DNA from: Caulobacter sp. Root343
GTDB taxonomy: Bacteria; Pseudomonadota; Alphaproteobacteria; Caulobacterales; Caulobacteraceae
NCBI RefSeq assembly: GCF_001425745.1
Contig: NZ_LMDF01000009.1
Location: forward strand, 1 to 64,000
Length of the DNA stretch: 64,000 bases
Reading direction: 5' to 3'
Shown here: in pieces, positions 51,207-59,546 of the stretch
Layout of the letters: every line of letters starts with the position of its first letter
Numbering within the stretch: position 1 is the first letter of the stretch
Notes under the pieces: generated by a model
What the model was told of the DNA's origin: nothing
Database searches by the model: none
Seen by the model: only the letters and a program-made list of their open reading frames with translations
Position numbers and translations under genes: made by a program

Positions 51207-52052
51207 TCAGGCGCCGGCCAGCGCGTCGCGGGCCGCCTTGGCCGCGTTCGGCAGGGCGAGACGGTCGCTGAGCGCCACGGCTTCCTCGCGCAAACGCCGG
51301 GCGTCGTCCTTGGCCCCGAGCCGGGCCTGGACGTCGGCCAGGGACAGCATCGAATAGGGCAGGAAGACCTGGAAGCCGACGGCGCGGCGCAGGTCCAGCG
51401 AGCGGGCGTAGAGGTCGCGCGCCGTCTTCAGGTCGCCAGCCTCCTCGGCGACGGCCGCCTCGTGGCGCAGCACGTAGGAAAGCTCCAGATCGCACCGGCC
51501 GGCCTCGGCGACCTGGCGCGCCTTGGCCAGGGGCGCGGCCGAGGCGGCGACCTCGCCGGCGACCTGCGGCATCAGGCCGGCGAAGAACAGCGCGTCAGCC
51601 TTGTCGCAGGGCTCGGTCAGGCCCTCGGCGGCCGCGGTGAAGGCCGGGACCAGCTGGGTGGCGCTTTTCAGATCGCCCGTCGTCAGACGAACGAAATAGG
51701 CCGAGGTCGTCTCCCTGAAGCTGATCAGCGGCTTGAGGTCCGCGTCGGCGCCGGATTTCAACGCCATGACCTGGTTGGCCACGGCCGCCTCGTCGGGGCT
51801 GATGCGGCCGACCAGCCGCTGGCTCTGGTGAACCCGCATCTGCTGCAGCAGGAGCCTCAGCCGCGTCCGGTCCGACGGTTGCTCGGCCAGACCCGCCTTC
51901 AAGGGCGCGACGGCGGCGTCGAAGTCGGCCGCGTAGCGCGCCGCCTCTGAAGCCTTGATCGCCGCCTCGGGCGTCGCGGCGAAGACGGACGAGGCGGCCG
52001 TGATCGCGACCGCGCTCAAGAGGACGCCGAGCGGCGGGAAGGGCGAGCGCAT
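51207..52052 (-). CDS. secreted TPR-like helical-repeat protein
   Basis: A 281-residue protein with a signal peptide (GVLLSAVAITAASSVFAA). The rest is Ala- and Leu-rich alpha-helical repeats of tetratricopeptide type (for example AEEAGDLKTARDLYARSLDL and LADVQARLGAKDDARRLREE). TPRs mediate protein contact; partners unknown. The start at 52052 is chosen because the signal begins there. Confidence 0.78.
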   Translation of the reverse strand: MRSPFPPLGVLLSAVAITAASSVFAATPEAAIKASEAARYAADFDAAVAPLKAGLAEQPSDRTRLRLLLQQMRVHQSQRLVGRISPDEAAVANQVMALKSGADADLKPLISFRETTSAYFVRLTTGDLKSATQLVPAFTAAAEGLTEPCDKADALFFAGLMPQVAGEVAASAAPLAKARQVAEAGRCDLELSYVLRHEAAVAEEAGDLKTARDLYARSLDLRRAVGFQVFLPYSMLSLADVQARLGAKDDARRLREEAVALSDRLALPNAAKAARDALAGA

Positions 52053-52201
52053 GAAAATCTCCACTGGCGTATCGACGATATCTAAGGTCTCGCGGCTGAT
52101 CGCCAAGCCTTCACGGCGACGCTTCCGATCTTGGGTCTGGCGGCCTATCTAGACGCATCCCCAGGGACTCCTTGGGGGCCTAATTCTCCGCGGAGTTTCC
52201 C

Positions 52202-52708
52202 ATGTCGATCTCGATCCATCAGGCCAGCGTGCCCGTGTTCATCCAGGGCCTGAAGGGTCTGAAGGGCGTGCTGGCCAAGGCCGCCGCCCTGGTCGAGGCC
52301 AAGAAATGGGATCCCGACGCCCTGCTGAAGGCGCGCCTGTACCCCGACATGTTCCCGCTGATCCGTCAGGTGCAGATCGCCACCGACTTCGCCAAGGGCG
52401 GCGCCGCGCGCCTGGCCCAGGCCGAGATCCCCGCCTGGGACGACGCCGAGACCTCGTTCGAGGGCCTGATCGCCCGCGTCGATCGCGCCATCGCCTTTGT
52501 CGAAGGCCTGGATCCGACCGCCTTCGAGGGCGGCCACGAGCGCGAGGTCCAGCTGGTCCGCCGCGGCGAGACCCACACCTTCAAGGGCCTGGACTATCTG
52601 CAAGGCCAGGCGATGCCGAACTTCTTCTTCCACATCACCACCGCCTACGCGATCCTGCGCCACAACGGCGTCGAGGTCGGCAAGCGCGACTTCCTGGGCA
52701 CGGCCTGA
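52202..52708 (+). CDS. DUF1993 protein
   Basis: A 168-residue helical protein of the DUF1993 family, with VPVFIQGLKGLKGVLAKAA near the start and FFFHITTAYAILRHNGVEVG near the end. The His-containing helices resemble the DinB-like four-helix fold. Function unknown. Cytoplasmic. GCGGAG lies upstream. Confidence 0.9.
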   Translation: MSISIHQASVPVFIQGLKGLKGVLAKAAALVEAKKWDPDALLKARLYPDMFPLIRQVQIATDFAKGGAARLAQAEIPAWDDAETSFEGLIARVDRAIAFVEGLDPTAFEGGHEREVQLVRRGETHTFKGLDYLQGQAMPNFFFHITTAYAILRHNGVEVGKRDFLGTA

Positions 52709-52861
52709 TCCGGACCCCGAGGGCGGGCCTGAGGGCCCGCCTTTGACTCCTCGCCCATTTCTGTGCATAAGCCCCGGCTTCCGGCGCTTTATCAGCAGCG
52801 CCTCCACCGTCACGACCCCGGCCTGTTAGCGCAGGATCCATCCGGACGAGGACGGCGAGGA

Positions 52862-52969
52862 CCCCCATCGACGTGATCGTCCATGGGGGCTGATTGCGTT
52901 TGGACCCCGGCCTGTTCTTCGAACAGGCCGAGCAAGACAAGACGTTGAAGCGTGACGCGTCACGCTTCA
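52862..52969. repeat. three hairpins in the ffh leader
   Basis: CCCCCAT pairs with ATGGGGG (52863-52889). CGGCCTGTTC pairs with GAACAGGCCG around TTC (52908-52930). TGAAGCGTGACG and its exact complement form a 24-bp perfect palindrome (52946-52969) ending 21 bases before the ffh ATG. They may be operators or RNA structures that control ffh, or a terminator for the gene before it. Confidence 0.6.
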
Positions 52970-52990
52970 GGGATTTAACCAGGGTTCGAC

Positions 52991-54517
52991 ATGTTCGACG
53001 GCCTTACAGAGCGACTTTCCGGCGTCTTCGAACGTCTCGGCGGTCGCGGCGTGCTGTCTGAGAAGGACATCGATGAGGCGCTGCGCGAGGTTCGGATCGC
53101 GCTGCTCGAGGCCGACGTCGCCCTGCCGGTCGTCAAGGACTTCATCAGCAAGGCCAAGGAACTGGCCGCCGGTGAAGCCGTCATCCGTTCGGTCAAGCCG
53201 GCCGACCAGGTGGTCAAGATCGTCTATGACGGTCTGGTCGACATGCTGGGCGGCGAGGTTCCGACCGGCCTGACCCTGGCGCTGAACCCGCCGTCGGTGA
53301 TCCTGATGGCCGGCCTGCAAGGCTCGGGCAAGACCACCACCACCGGCAAGCTGGCCCTGCGCCTGTCCAAGCACGAGCGCAAGAAGGTGCTGGTCGCCTC
53401 GCTCGACACCCGTCGCCCGGCCGCCATGGAACAGCTGGCCATGTTGGCCAAGCAGGTCGAGGTCGAGAGCCTGCCGATCGTCCCCGGCCAGAGCGCCGTC
53501 GACATCGCCAAGCGCGCCCTGACGGCCGCCAAGCTGGGCGGCTATGACGTCCTGATCCTCGACACCGCGGGCCGCACCACGCTGGACGAGGCGATGATGA
53601 GCGAGGCGGCCGAGATCGCCCGCATCGCCACCCCGACCGAAACCCTTCTCGTGGCCGACAGCCTCACGGGCCAGGACGCCGTGCGCACGGCCAAGGCGTT
53701 CCACGAGCGCCTGCCGCTGACCGGCCTGATCCTGACCCGCGCCGACGGCGACGGCCGAGGCGGTGCGGCGCTGTCGATGCGCCACGTCACCGGCCTGCCG
53801 ATCAAGTTCCTCGGCGCCGGCGAGAAGATCGACGCGCTGGACGTGTTCGACGCCCGCCGCGTCGCCGGCCGGATCCTGGGCCAAGGCGACGTCGTGGCGC
53901 TGGTCGAGAAGGCCGCCGCCGACCTCGACCATGCCGAAGCCGAGCGCATGGCCAAGAAGCTGGCCAAGGGCCAGTTCGACCTCAATGACCTGTCGGCTCA
54001 GCTGGCCCAGATGCAGAAGCTGGGCGGCATGGAAGGCATCATGGGCCTGCTGCCGGGCGTCCAGAAGGTCAAGAAGCAGATCGCCGAGAGCGGCATCGAC
54101 GACAGCGTCTTCCGCCGCCAGCAGGCGATCATCAGCTCGATGACCAAGCTGGAGCGCAAGAAGCCCGACGTGCTGGCGGCCTCGCGCAAGCGCCGTATCG
54201 CGGCCGGGGCCGGCGTCGACGTCGCCGAGGTCAACCGCCTGCTGAAACAACACCGCCAGATGGCCGACATGTTCAAGGCCATGTCCAAGGACGGCGGCAA
54301 GAGCATGGCCCGCATGGCCCAGATGATGGGCGGCGGCGACATGGCCCGTCTCAAGACCATGGGCGGGGGCCGTATGCCCCAGCCCGATCCCAATGCAGCG
54401 GGAGGCCAAGGCCTCTCGGGGCTGCCCGGTCTGCCGGGCCTCGGGAGTGGCGGCGACGCCAAGCCCAACCCTCTCTCCGGCCTGGGCCTGCCCGGCTTCA
54501 ACCCGTTCAAGAAATAG
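52991..54517 (+). CDS. ffh: signal recognition particle protein Ffh
   Basis: A 508-residue SRP54 homologue. The NG GTPase domain has GLQGSGKTTT, DTRRPAAMEQL, DTAGRTTLDE, and TRADGDGRGG. The M domain is rich in Met (KLGGMEGIMGLLPG; MADMFKAMSKDGGKSMARMA) and binds signal peptides and SRP RNA. It works with FtsY. It is followed 25 bases later by rpsP. Confidence 0.97.
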   Translation: MFDGLTERLSGVFERLGGRGVLSEKDIDEALREVRIALLEADVALPVVKDFISKAKELAAGEAVIRSVKPADQVVKIVYDGLVDMLGGEVPTGLTLALNPPSVILMAGLQGSGKTTTTGKLALRLSKHERKKVLVASLDTRRPAAMEQLAMLAKQVEVESLPIVPGQSAVDIAKRALTAAKLGGYDVLILDTAGRTTLDEAMMSEAAEIARIATPTETLLVADSLTGQDAVRTAKAFHERLPLTGLILTRADGDGRGGAALSMRHVTGLPIKFLGAGEKIDALDVFDARRVAGRILGQGDVVALVEKAAADLDHAEAERMAKKLAKGQFDLNDLSAQLAQMQKLGGMEGIMGLLPGVQKVKKQIAESGIDDSVFRRQQAIISSMTKLERKKPDVLAASRKRRIAAGAGVDVAEVNRLLKQHRQMADMFKAMSKDGGKSMARMAQMMGGGDMARLKTMGGGRMPQPDPNAAGGQGLSGLPGLPGLGSGGDAKPNPLSGLGLPGFNPFKK

Positions 54518-54542
54518 AACTTTAGACCAAGGACTACCTCAA

Positions 54543-55076
54543 ATGCTGAAGATCCGTCTCGCCCGTGGCGGCGCCAAGAAGCGTCCGTACTACTCGATCG
54601 TCATCGCCGACAGCCACTCGCCGCGCGATGGCCGCTTCATCGAGAAGGTCGGCACCTACAACCCGCTTCTCAAGAAGGATGACCCGGCTCGCGTGACCCT
54701 GAAGGTCGAGTCGATCCAGGAGTGGCTCAAGAAGGGCGCCCAGCCCAGCGACCGCGTCGCCCGCTTCCTGGCCGCCCAAGGCCTGACCACCTGGGCCCAC
54801 GGCAACAACCCGCAAAAGGGCGAGCCGGGCAAGAAGGCCAAGGAACGTTCGGCCGAACGCGCCCAGCGCGACGAAGAGCGCAAGCAAGCCGAGATCGACG
54901 CCAAGGCCGCCGCCGAAGCCGAGAAGGCCGCCGCCGCTGAAGCCGCCGCCGCCGCTGCTGCTCCGGCCGTGGAAGAAGCTCCGGCTGAAGAAGCCCCGGC
55001 CGCTGAAGTCGCCGCCGAAGAGGCTCCGGCCGCCGAAGCCGAAGCTCCGGCCGCTGAAGAAACCAGCGAAGGCTAA
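54543..55076 (+). CDS. rpsP: 30S ribosomal protein S16 with Ala/Glu-rich tail
   Basis: A 177-residue S16. The first 80 residues are the normal protein (MLKIRLARGGAKKRPYYSIV; YNPLLKKDDP). The C-terminal half is an unusual Ala/Glu/Pro-rich extension of about 55 residues after a charged helix (KAKERSAERAQRDEERKQAE). Extended S16 is common in alphaproteobacteria. The start at 54543 is fixed by homology. rimM follows. Confidence 0.97.
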   Translation: MLKIRLARGGAKKRPYYSIVIADSHSPRDGRFIEKVGTYNPLLKKDDPARVTLKVESIQEWLKKGAQPSDRVARFLAAQGLTTWAHGNNPQKGEPGKKAKERSAERAQRDEERKQAEIDAKAAAEAEKAAAAEAAAAAAAPAVEEAPAEEAPAAEVAAEEAPAAEAEAPAAEETSEG

Positions 55077-55129
55077 GGGTTCCAGCGCCGCTGTCTCATG
55101 CGAGGCGGCGGCGCGACTCTGTCCAGACG

Positions 55130-55711
55130 ATGGCTGTATCTCCTGACGACCCGATGATCCTGGTCGGCCGCGTGGCCGGCGGCTTCGGCGTGCGCGGCGA
55201 GGTGCGGATCTCGACCTATACCGAAGAGCCGATGAACATCGCGGCCTTCAAGGCGCTGAAGCGCCAGGACGGCTCGCCGGCCCTGACCATCGCCTCGGCC
55301 CGCCCGACCAAGGACGGCGTCGTCTGCCGCTGCGTCGGGATCGACAGCAAGGACGCGGCTGACGCCCTGCGCGGCCTGCGCCTCTACGTCCCCCGCTCTG
55401 CCCTGCCCGAGCCCGACGAGGACGAGTTCTATCTGAGCGACCTGGTCGGCCTGCCGGTCCGCCATATCAAGACCGACGTCCTGCTGGGCCGCGTGAAAAG
55501 CGTCCAGAATTTCGGCGCCGGCGACATTCTCGAGATCACCCCGGACCTGGGCGGCCCGACCTGGTACCTGCCGTTCACCCGCGAGGCTGTGCCCGAGGTG
55601 AAGATCGGCGACGGTGTGATCCTGGCCGACCCGCCCGCCCTGGTGGGTGAGCCGGAAGGCCCGTCCTCGGACGATGTGGCCGAAGACGAAGACCTGGGCG
55701 ACCGGGACTGA
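55130..55711 (+). CDS. rimM: 16S rRNA processing protein RimM
   Basis: A 193-residue 30S maturation factor. It begins VGRVAGGFGVRGEVRISTYT and has the PRC-barrel part EDEFYLSDLVGLPV and GAGDILEI, then FTREAVPEVKIGDGVI. It acts on the 30S head with S19. The last 30 residues are acidic. In most proteobacteria trmD and rplS follow; here a NUDIX gene does. Confidence 0.96.
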   Translation: MAVSPDDPMILVGRVAGGFGVRGEVRISTYTEEPMNIAAFKALKRQDGSPALTIASARPTKDGVVCRCVGIDSKDAADALRGLRLYVPRSALPEPDEDEFYLSDLVGLPVRHIKTDVLLGRVKSVQNFGAGDILEITPDLGGPTWYLPFTREAVPEVKIGDGVILADPPALVGEPEGPSSDDVAEDEDLGDRD

Positions 55712-55731
55712 CTTCCCGCGAAGGAGCGCCC

Positions 55732-56313
55732 TTGGCCTCGGAAAAATCGACGTCGGACGGCAAGTGGCGGGTCACCGCCTCGCGCCATGTGCACCGGGAC
55801 CAGTGGATCAGCTTGCGGGCCGACGACTGCGTCACCGACGAGGGCGCGGTGGTCGCGCCCTACTACGTCCTGGAATATCGCGACTGGGTCGAGGTGGTGG
55901 CGCTGGACGCCGACAGCAACGTCTTGCTCATCAAGCAGTACCGCCACGGCCTGGGTGATTTCTCGATCGAGCTGCCGGCCGGCGGCATGGATCCGGGCGA
56001 GACCGATCCGGTGGCGGCCGCGAAGCGGGAGCTGCTGGAGGAGGCGGGCTGCGCCGGGACCCTGACCCTGATCGGCGAGACCCGGCCCAATGCCGGCACC
56101 CACAGCAACCGCGTCCATATCGTCCTGGCCCGCGACGTGGTCCGAGTGGCCGAACCCAAGGACGATCCCCATGAGCGGATCGAGTCGTTCTGGGTCTCGG
56201 CCGCCGAGGCGCTGCGCATGACCCTGGCCGGCGAGATCACCGTGGGCATGCAGGCCGCCTCGCTCCTGCGCGGGTTGGCGGCCGCCGGCGTGGCCCGGAT
56301 CGAGCCCGCCTAA
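55732..56313 (+). CDS. NUDIX hydrolase, ADP-ribose pyrophosphatase-like
   Basis: A 193-residue NUDIX enzyme. The box is GGMDPGETDPVAAAKRELLE followed by EAG, complete with the REx2EE core. The surrounding QYRHGLGDFSIELPAG is the signature of the ADP-sugar pyrophosphatase branch. TTG start with AAGGAG upstream. It follows rimM by 20 bases. Confidence 0.92.
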   Translation: MASEKSTSDGKWRVTASRHVHRDQWISLRADDCVTDEGAVVAPYYVLEYRDWVEVVALDADSNVLLIKQYRHGLGDFSIELPAGGMDPGETDPVAAAKRELLEEAGCAGTLTLIGETRPNAGTHSNRVHIVLARDVVRVAEPKDDPHERIESFWVSAAEALRMTLAGEITVGMQAASLLRGLAAAGVARIEPA

Positions 56314-56315
56314 GC

Positions 56316-57170
56316 CTACTTCCGGACCCGCATCAGGCACTCCTGGGCCACCGAGGCCAGAAGCTTGCCGTCCTTGCTGAACATCTGGCCGCGCACCAGG
56401 CCGCGGCCCTGCGAGGCGCTGGGGCTGTCCTGGTGGAACAGGGTCCAGTCGTTGAAGTCGAACGGATGGTGGAACCACATGGCGTGGTCCAGGCTGGCGG
56501 CCTGCAGGCCCGGCGTCGTCCAGATCAGGCCGTGGGGGCGCAGGGCGCTCTCCATGAACGCCATGTCCGAAGCGTAGGCCAGCGCCGCCTGCTGCATCTT
56601 CACGTCGTCGCCCAGCGGGGCCTTAGCCCGCATCCAGACGTTCTTGGTCCCGGATTTCTTGACCGGCGCGACCGGGTTTTGCGGATCGACCCAGCGGATG
56701 TCGACCGGCCGCGGCTTGCCGGCCATGGCCAGCATCTTGGGATGGACCTGGTCGCCCAGGCTCTTCAGATACTCGACCTCGGTCGGCAGGCTCTCGGGAT
56801 CGGGCGCGTCGGGCATGTCCGATTGGTGTTCGAAACCCTGCTCCGGCGTCTGGAACGAGGCGGCCAGGTTGAAGATCTGCTCGCCGTGCTGGATGGCCGC
56901 CACCCGGCGGGTGGTGAAGGTGCCGCCGTCGCGGGCCCGCTCCACCTCGTAGAGCACCGGCGCATTCACGTCGCCAGGGCGGATGAAATAGGCGTGCAGC
57001 GAATGGCAGACCCGGTCCGGCACGGTCTTGTAGGCGGCCAGCAGCGCCTGGGCGATGACCAGGCCGCCGAAGATGCGCGGGAAGCCGTCATTGGGGCTGA
57101 CGCCCCGGAACAGGTTCACCTCGATCGGCTCGAGGTCGAGGATGTCGGCGAGGGTCTCGGTCGTCTGCAT
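56316..57170 (-). CDS. tesB: acyl-CoA thioesterase II
   Basis: A 284-residue double-hotdog thioesterase. It contains FGGLVIAQALLAAYKTVP, CHSLHAYFIRPGD, FTTRRVAAIQHGEQIF, ASLDHAMWFHHPF and, near the end, SPSASQGRGLVRGQMF, matching TesB including its active-site Asp/Gln/Thr network. It hydrolyses medium- and long-chain acyl-CoA. It converges with the NUDIX gene (two bases between). Confidence 0.95.
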   Translation of the reverse strand: MQTTETLADILDLEPIEVNLFRGVSPNDGFPRIFGGLVIAQALLAAYKTVPDRVCHSLHAYFIRPGDVNAPVLYEVERARDGGTFTTRRVAAIQHGEQIFNLAASFQTPEQGFEHQSDMPDAPDPESLPTEVEYLKSLGDQVHPKMLAMAGKPRPVDIRWVDPQNPVAPVKKSGTKNVWMRAKAPLGDDVKMQQAALAYASDMAFMESALRPHGLIWTTPGLQAASLDHAMWFHHPFDFNDWTLFHQDSPSASQGRGLVRGQMFSKDGKLLASVAQECLMRVRK

Positions 57171-57251
57171 GGCGCAGTGCGATAGGCTGGCTTCGGCGGC
57201 GCCGCAAGCCGTCACCTTGCGTCAGGCGAGCGGTCTCCCCATCGTGGGGCG

Positions 57252-58178
57252 ATGTCTCCCAAGTCGCCGCCGATCGTCCACCACCCCGCCTTTCGCGCCG
57301 AGATGCCGGCCGGGCACCGCTTCCCGATGGACAAGTTCTCGCGCCTGGCCAGCGTGCTGGAAGCCGAGGGCGTCGCGGGTCCGGACGGTTTCGCGCGGCC
57401 TGAGTTCGTCGACGCCGAGACCCTGCGTCTGGTCCACACGGAAGACTATGTCCGGGGCGTGATCGAGCTTTCCCTGCCCACCGACGTGGTCCGGCGGATC
57501 GGCATGCCCAACACCGACAGCGTGGCGACCCGGGCTCGCGCGGCGACCGGCGGCACCCTGCTGGCGGCGCGGCTGGCGCTGGAGCACGGCATCGCCTGCA
57601 ACACGGCCGGCGGCAGCCATCACGCCTCGGCCGAGAGCGGGGCGGGGTTCTGCGTGTTCAACGACGTGGCGGTGGCGGCGCGGCGGCTACAGGCCGAAGG
57701 GCGGGTCGGCCAGGTGCTGGTGATCGATCTCGACGTCCACCAGGGCGACGGCACCGCGCGGATCTTCGAGGACGATCGCAGCGTCTTCACGGTCTCGATG
57801 CACGCCGAGAAGAACTTCCCGCATCGCAAGGCGGTCAGCGATCTCGACGTCGAGCTGGCCGACGGGACCGGCGACGCGGCGTATCTGGAAAAGCTGGGGG
57901 AGATCCTGCCGGCGCTGCTTTCCAGCGTCCGGCCGGACATCGTCTTCTTCAATGCGGGAGTCGATCCGCACGCGGACGACAAGCTGGGCCGGTTGTCGCT
58001 GACCGATCAAGGTCTGGAACGACGGGAGGCCTATGTCCTGGGCGCTTGTCTTTCTTCTGGCATCCCCGTGGTCGGGGTCATCGGCGGCGGCTACGACGCG
58101 GATATCGATCGCCTGGCGGCTCGCCACGCCATCCTGCATCGGACGGCCAAGTCTTTGTATTCTGGAAAGTCTTCGTAG
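57252..58178 (+). CDS. histone-deacetylase-family amidohydrolase
   Basis: A 308-residue zinc enzyme of the HDAC/acetoin-utilisation superfamily. The zinc and His site is GGSHHASAESGAGFCVFND, then LVIDLDVHQGDGTA and FFNAGVDPHADDKLG, all ligands present. Bacterial members deacetylate polyamines or acetylated proteins; substrate unknown. It stands alone. Confidence 0.94.
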   Translation: MSPKSPPIVHHPAFRAEMPAGHRFPMDKFSRLASVLEAEGVAGPDGFARPEFVDAETLRLVHTEDYVRGVIELSLPTDVVRRIGMPNTDSVATRARAATGGTLLAARLALEHGIACNTAGGSHHASAESGAGFCVFNDVAVAARRLQAEGRVGQVLVIDLDVHQGDGTARIFEDDRSVFTVSMHAEKNFPHRKAVSDLDVELADGTGDAAYLEKLGEILPALLSSVRPDIVFFNAGVDPHADDKLGRLSLTDQGLERREAYVLGACLSSGIPVVGVIGGGYDADIDRLAARHAILHRTAKSLYSGKSS

Positions 58179-58259
58179 GTCTCTTCGGCGACCGCTCGAT
58201 CGCCATCTCCGTCGGGGCGGCTCTCGCGAGCGGCCCGACGGAGGCTAAGCGGCGATCAC

Positions 58260-58358
58260 TTACAGGCTCGAAACGAGCGAACCGGCGATGACGACGAGCG
58301 GCAGAACCGCGAGGATGAGCGAGGCGAAGCCGGCGACGGCGTTGGTCTTCATGGTCAT
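58260..58358 (-). CDS. 32-residue single-span membrane peptide
   Basis: A small ORF too short for normal gene calling. AGGGA lies ten bases before the ATG at 58358; a second ATG is at 58352. The peptide begins MTMKTNAVAGFASLILAV and continues as one hydrophobic helix (LPLVVIAGSLVSSL) to the stop. Lys near the N-terminus and a long leucine/valine helix mark it as a membrane peptide. Small membrane peptides often modulate transporters or envelope stress, or act as toxins. Function unknown. Confidence 0.62.
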   Translation of the reverse strand: MTMKTNAVAGFASLILAVLPLVVIAGSLVSSL

Positions 58359-58471
58359 GGTCTTGATCCCTGTTTTCGTTGTCCGGCGCCCGTTGGCGTC
58401 CGGTGATCAGGGATATAGGTCCGCACCTCGGTTAATGCACGTTACCCTTGCTTCATGACGCCGATTTAAGA

Positions 58472-58536
58472 AACTTTGTGGCCGCAAAGTCGCATTACAG
58501 AGGTGTAATGTGACCGCAGAAATTAGTTTCTAGGGA
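58472..58536. promoter_or_regulatory. palindrome-rich AT-rich region between small peptide and thioesterase genes
   Basis: CATTACA-GAGG-TGTAATG (58493-58510) is a perfect inverted repeat. ACTTTG/CAAAGT lies just before it, and GTTTC/GAAAC just after. The stretch is distinctly lower in GC than its surroundings. It may hold operators for the peptide gene or the DNA between the two transcription units. Confidence 0.45.
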
Positions 58537-58575
58537 AACTTTATCCTTTGAGACCATCGCTACGGCAAGCCGCTG

Positions 58576-58995
58576 TCAGTCCTCGCTGGGCGCCACCAAA
58601 AAGAGTCCACGCATCGTCGCGATCGGGGCGGAACGGGTCTCCTGCCAGGCTTCGACATGGACGTTGGCGATCCGCCGGCCCAGCTTCTTGATGCTGGCGC
58701 GGGCGTAGGTGGTCAGCGGACGGCCCGAGCGCAGATACTCGATCGAGACGTCGATCGTGCGCGGCTGGCGCGTCATCGGCGCGGCGACCGACAGCTGGGC
58801 CAGGGCGGTCATCTCCATGAACGCGCCGAGCACGCCGCCATGGATGGCGGGCAGCATGGGGTTGCCGACGATGTGCTGGGCGAACGGCAGGACGGCGGTC
58901 ATCTCGTCCCCGGCCAGCTCGGCCCGGATCCCCAGGAAGCGGGCATAGGGGATCGAGTCCAGCATCGAGACCAGGCGGGTGTCGGGCTCGCTCAT
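58576..58995 (-). CDS. hotdog thioesterase (PaaI-type)
   Basis: A 139-residue hotdog protein. The PaaI pattern is AIHGGVLGAFMEMTALAQL with an upstream MTAVLPFAQHIVGNP. These enzymes hydrolyse small aryl- or acyl-CoA esters. Its ATG overlaps the stop of the next hotdog gene (ATGA). The pair is probably an operon and a heterodimer or tandem duplication. Confidence 0.88.
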   Translation of the reverse strand: MSEPDTRLVSMLDSIPYARFLGIRAELAGDEMTAVLPFAQHIVGNPMLPAIHGGVLGAFMEMTALAQLSVAAPMTRQPRTIDVSIEYLRSGRPLTTYARASIKKLGRRIANVHVEAWQETRSAPIATMRGLFLVAPSED

Positions 58996-59492
58996 TGGTC
59001 CACGCTCCCGGTCTTGGCGCGCGGCTCGCGCGACGGTTTCAGGTTGGCGCCCGGCGTCTTGCCGGCGCTGGAGTCGAGCATGAAGGTCGCCTGGGCGGTG
59101 GCCACCGGATCCTCGGGATCGCGGTCGTAGGCCACGGCGCGAACGAAGGCGATCGAGCGGGTCAGCTTGTAGCAATGGGCCCGCGCCAGCACGTCCAGGC
59201 CCGGTTCGGCGGGCCGCATGTAGTCGATGCGCAGATCCAGCGTCGCGATCGAGGTCCAGGTGTCCATCGACGCATGCACGGCCTGGCCGCTGGCGTGGTC
59301 GAGCAGGGTGGTGACCACGCCGCCGGCGATGACGCCGGTTTCCGGGTCGCCGACGATCTCGGGACGATAGGGGACTTTCAACACCGCGACCGCGTCGCCG
59401 ATCTCCAGGGTGGTGAAGCCCAGCGCCTTGGCCTGCGGGCTGCCCTCGTTCATCGCCGAGGCGATGAGCCGTATCTGTTCGTTGTCGCTCAT
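58992..59492 (-). CDS. hotdog thioesterase (PaaI-type)
   Basis: A 166-residue hotdog protein. GVIAGGVVTTLLDHASGQAV is the PaaI active-site helix, with Asp. The C-terminal 30 residues are a charged Pro/Lys tail. AAGGAG precedes the ATG. It is upstream in a two-gene operon with its paralogue. Confidence 0.88.
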   Translation of the reverse strand: MSDNEQIRLIASAMNEGSPQAKALGFTTLEIGDAVAVLKVPYRPEIVGDPETGVIAGGVVTTLLDHASGQAVHASMDTWTSIATLDLRIDYMRPAEPGLDVLARAHCYKLTRSIAFVRAVAYDRDPEDPVATAQATFMLDSSAGKTPGANLKPSREPRAKTGSVDQ

Positions 59493-59546
59493 GCCGGCTC
59501 CTTGACGGGGATAGGCTTAGCGCTTCCCGCGTTGTCATATCCAGAC

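Noticed and set aside
58996..59531. Upstream extension of the exonuclease frame
   Set aside because: It is antisense to the hotdog thioesterase gene. The family N-terminus begins near 59547.
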